This document shows, in pieces, positions 63,754 through 64,000 of a DNA stretch of 64,000 nucleotides (within the stretch, counting starts at the first letter, position 1; each line of letters opens with the position of its first letter). A program made the position numbers and the translations under genes. This DNA is from G963663365 sp963663365 (lineage in GTDB: Bacteria; Hinthialibacterota; Hinthialibacteria; Hinthialibacterales; G963663365), in assembly GCA_963663365.2 (NCBI GenBank), contig CAXXIH010000004.1:62001-126000 (forward strand), written 5' to 3'. The notes under the pieces are model-generated. The model was not told the origin of the DNA. It saw only the letters and a list, made by a program, of their open reading frames with translations, and did not search any database.

Positions 63754-64000
63754 TCTTTGCCTTCAACATAGCCTAGTTCATGCAACGGCTGGCGTTCGAT
63801 ACTCCATTCTTGGATTAAGTGAAACGGCAAAGGCTGGAGTTCCTGCGAGACAATCCGTCCGCCTTCGGGACCGTTCACACAGGCAAACAACCGTTCAGGG
63901 CCGCATCCTATGGCCGTGCAACGATCAGCATCGGCAACAACACCCAAATCGACAACCGCTCCTGTTACAGCCCGGAAAAAACCGACAAAAAGATGGCAAG
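63754..64000 (-). CDS. Upstream part of the UvrC-like gene in another frame, 5' end outside window
   Basis: This frame is open from base 64000 to beyond the join and encodes a segment including FHLIQEWSIERQPLHELGYVEG. A one-base shift between 63754 and 63765 would connect it to RVYFACRHCTDEDFPRVFIAREPE, which is clearly UvrC-like. I see no GIY-YIG motif in the visible part. Either the gene is frameshifted in the genome or the sequence has an indel here. Confidence 0.5.

Overview
The window reads as a chromosomal piece of a Gram-negative bacterium, most like Planctomycetota or a related deep lineage. The signs are several Hanks-type Ser/Thr kinases fused to TPR, HEAT and FHA modules, membrane-anchored terpene-cyclase-repeat proteins, RND efflux genes and a lipoprotein. 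This lineage call is an inference from gene content; no rRNA or tRNA gene was seen.

Layout. 1-8.6 kb (+): der (5' end outside the window), maf, a repeat-rich membrane protein, a response regulator, and an RND efflux pair. 8.7-18.3 kb: a TMEM43-like protein, a C39-like membrane protein, a terpene-cyclase-repeat protein, a secreted repeat protein, a PfkB sugar kinase, a Ser/Thr kinase and a monoacylglycerol-lipase-like hydrolase. 18.3-19.2 kb: a gene-less mobile element. 19.2-35.5 kb (+): SIR2-like/TPR protein, selA, a STAS protein, a TPR protein, rtcB, a decarboxylase-like protein without its PLP lysine, a membrane glycosyltransferase and a 1693-aa kinase-TPR-HEAT protein. 35.6-47.4 kb: an accessory and decay zone with an IS1-like element, a frameshifted amidohydrolase, REP-like repeats, about 2.4 kb of gene wreckage, an IS607-type tnpA/tnpB pair, and an IS982-type transposon carrying iscB. 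47.5-64 kb (mostly -): a pseudokinase-FHA-DUF4388 protein, acyl-CoA dehydrogenase, glycosyltransferase 2, pdxA, a 1462-aa FHA-kinase-HEAT protein, a lipoprotein, a STAS-FHA-pseudokinase-pseudoCHAT protein and a frameshifted UvrC-like gene.

The most interesting system is an RNA-guided one. At 44402-47411 two 15-bp inverted repeats enclose an IS982-family DDE transposase, a convergent 613-aa IscB nuclease and a 190-bp structured leader that looks like its omegaRNA. The IscB has a complete set of catalytic residues and about 150 extra residues inserted at the bridge helix, where Cas9 carries its REC lobe. A second element with the same terminal repeats, 18265-19193, has no protein gene. It holds a sigma70-like promoter followed by a sequence matching the 3' part of that omegaRNA (identical 13-mer, one mismatch, then 7 identical bases, with the neighbouring hairpin kept at equal spacing). 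I read it as a possible stand-alone, trans-acting omegaRNA on a non-autonomous relative of the IscB transposon.

Around these elements are at least three families of short non-autonomous repeats. Family A is about 160 bp with AGGAGCCGG ends, and family B about 178 bp with GGGCGTGTTTGCAAATT ends and TA duplications. Family C is about 158 bp with GGTGTTTACGAATT-like ends and a TA duplication, and shares its core with A. Several sit at gene ends and supply the last codons and stop of the host gene.
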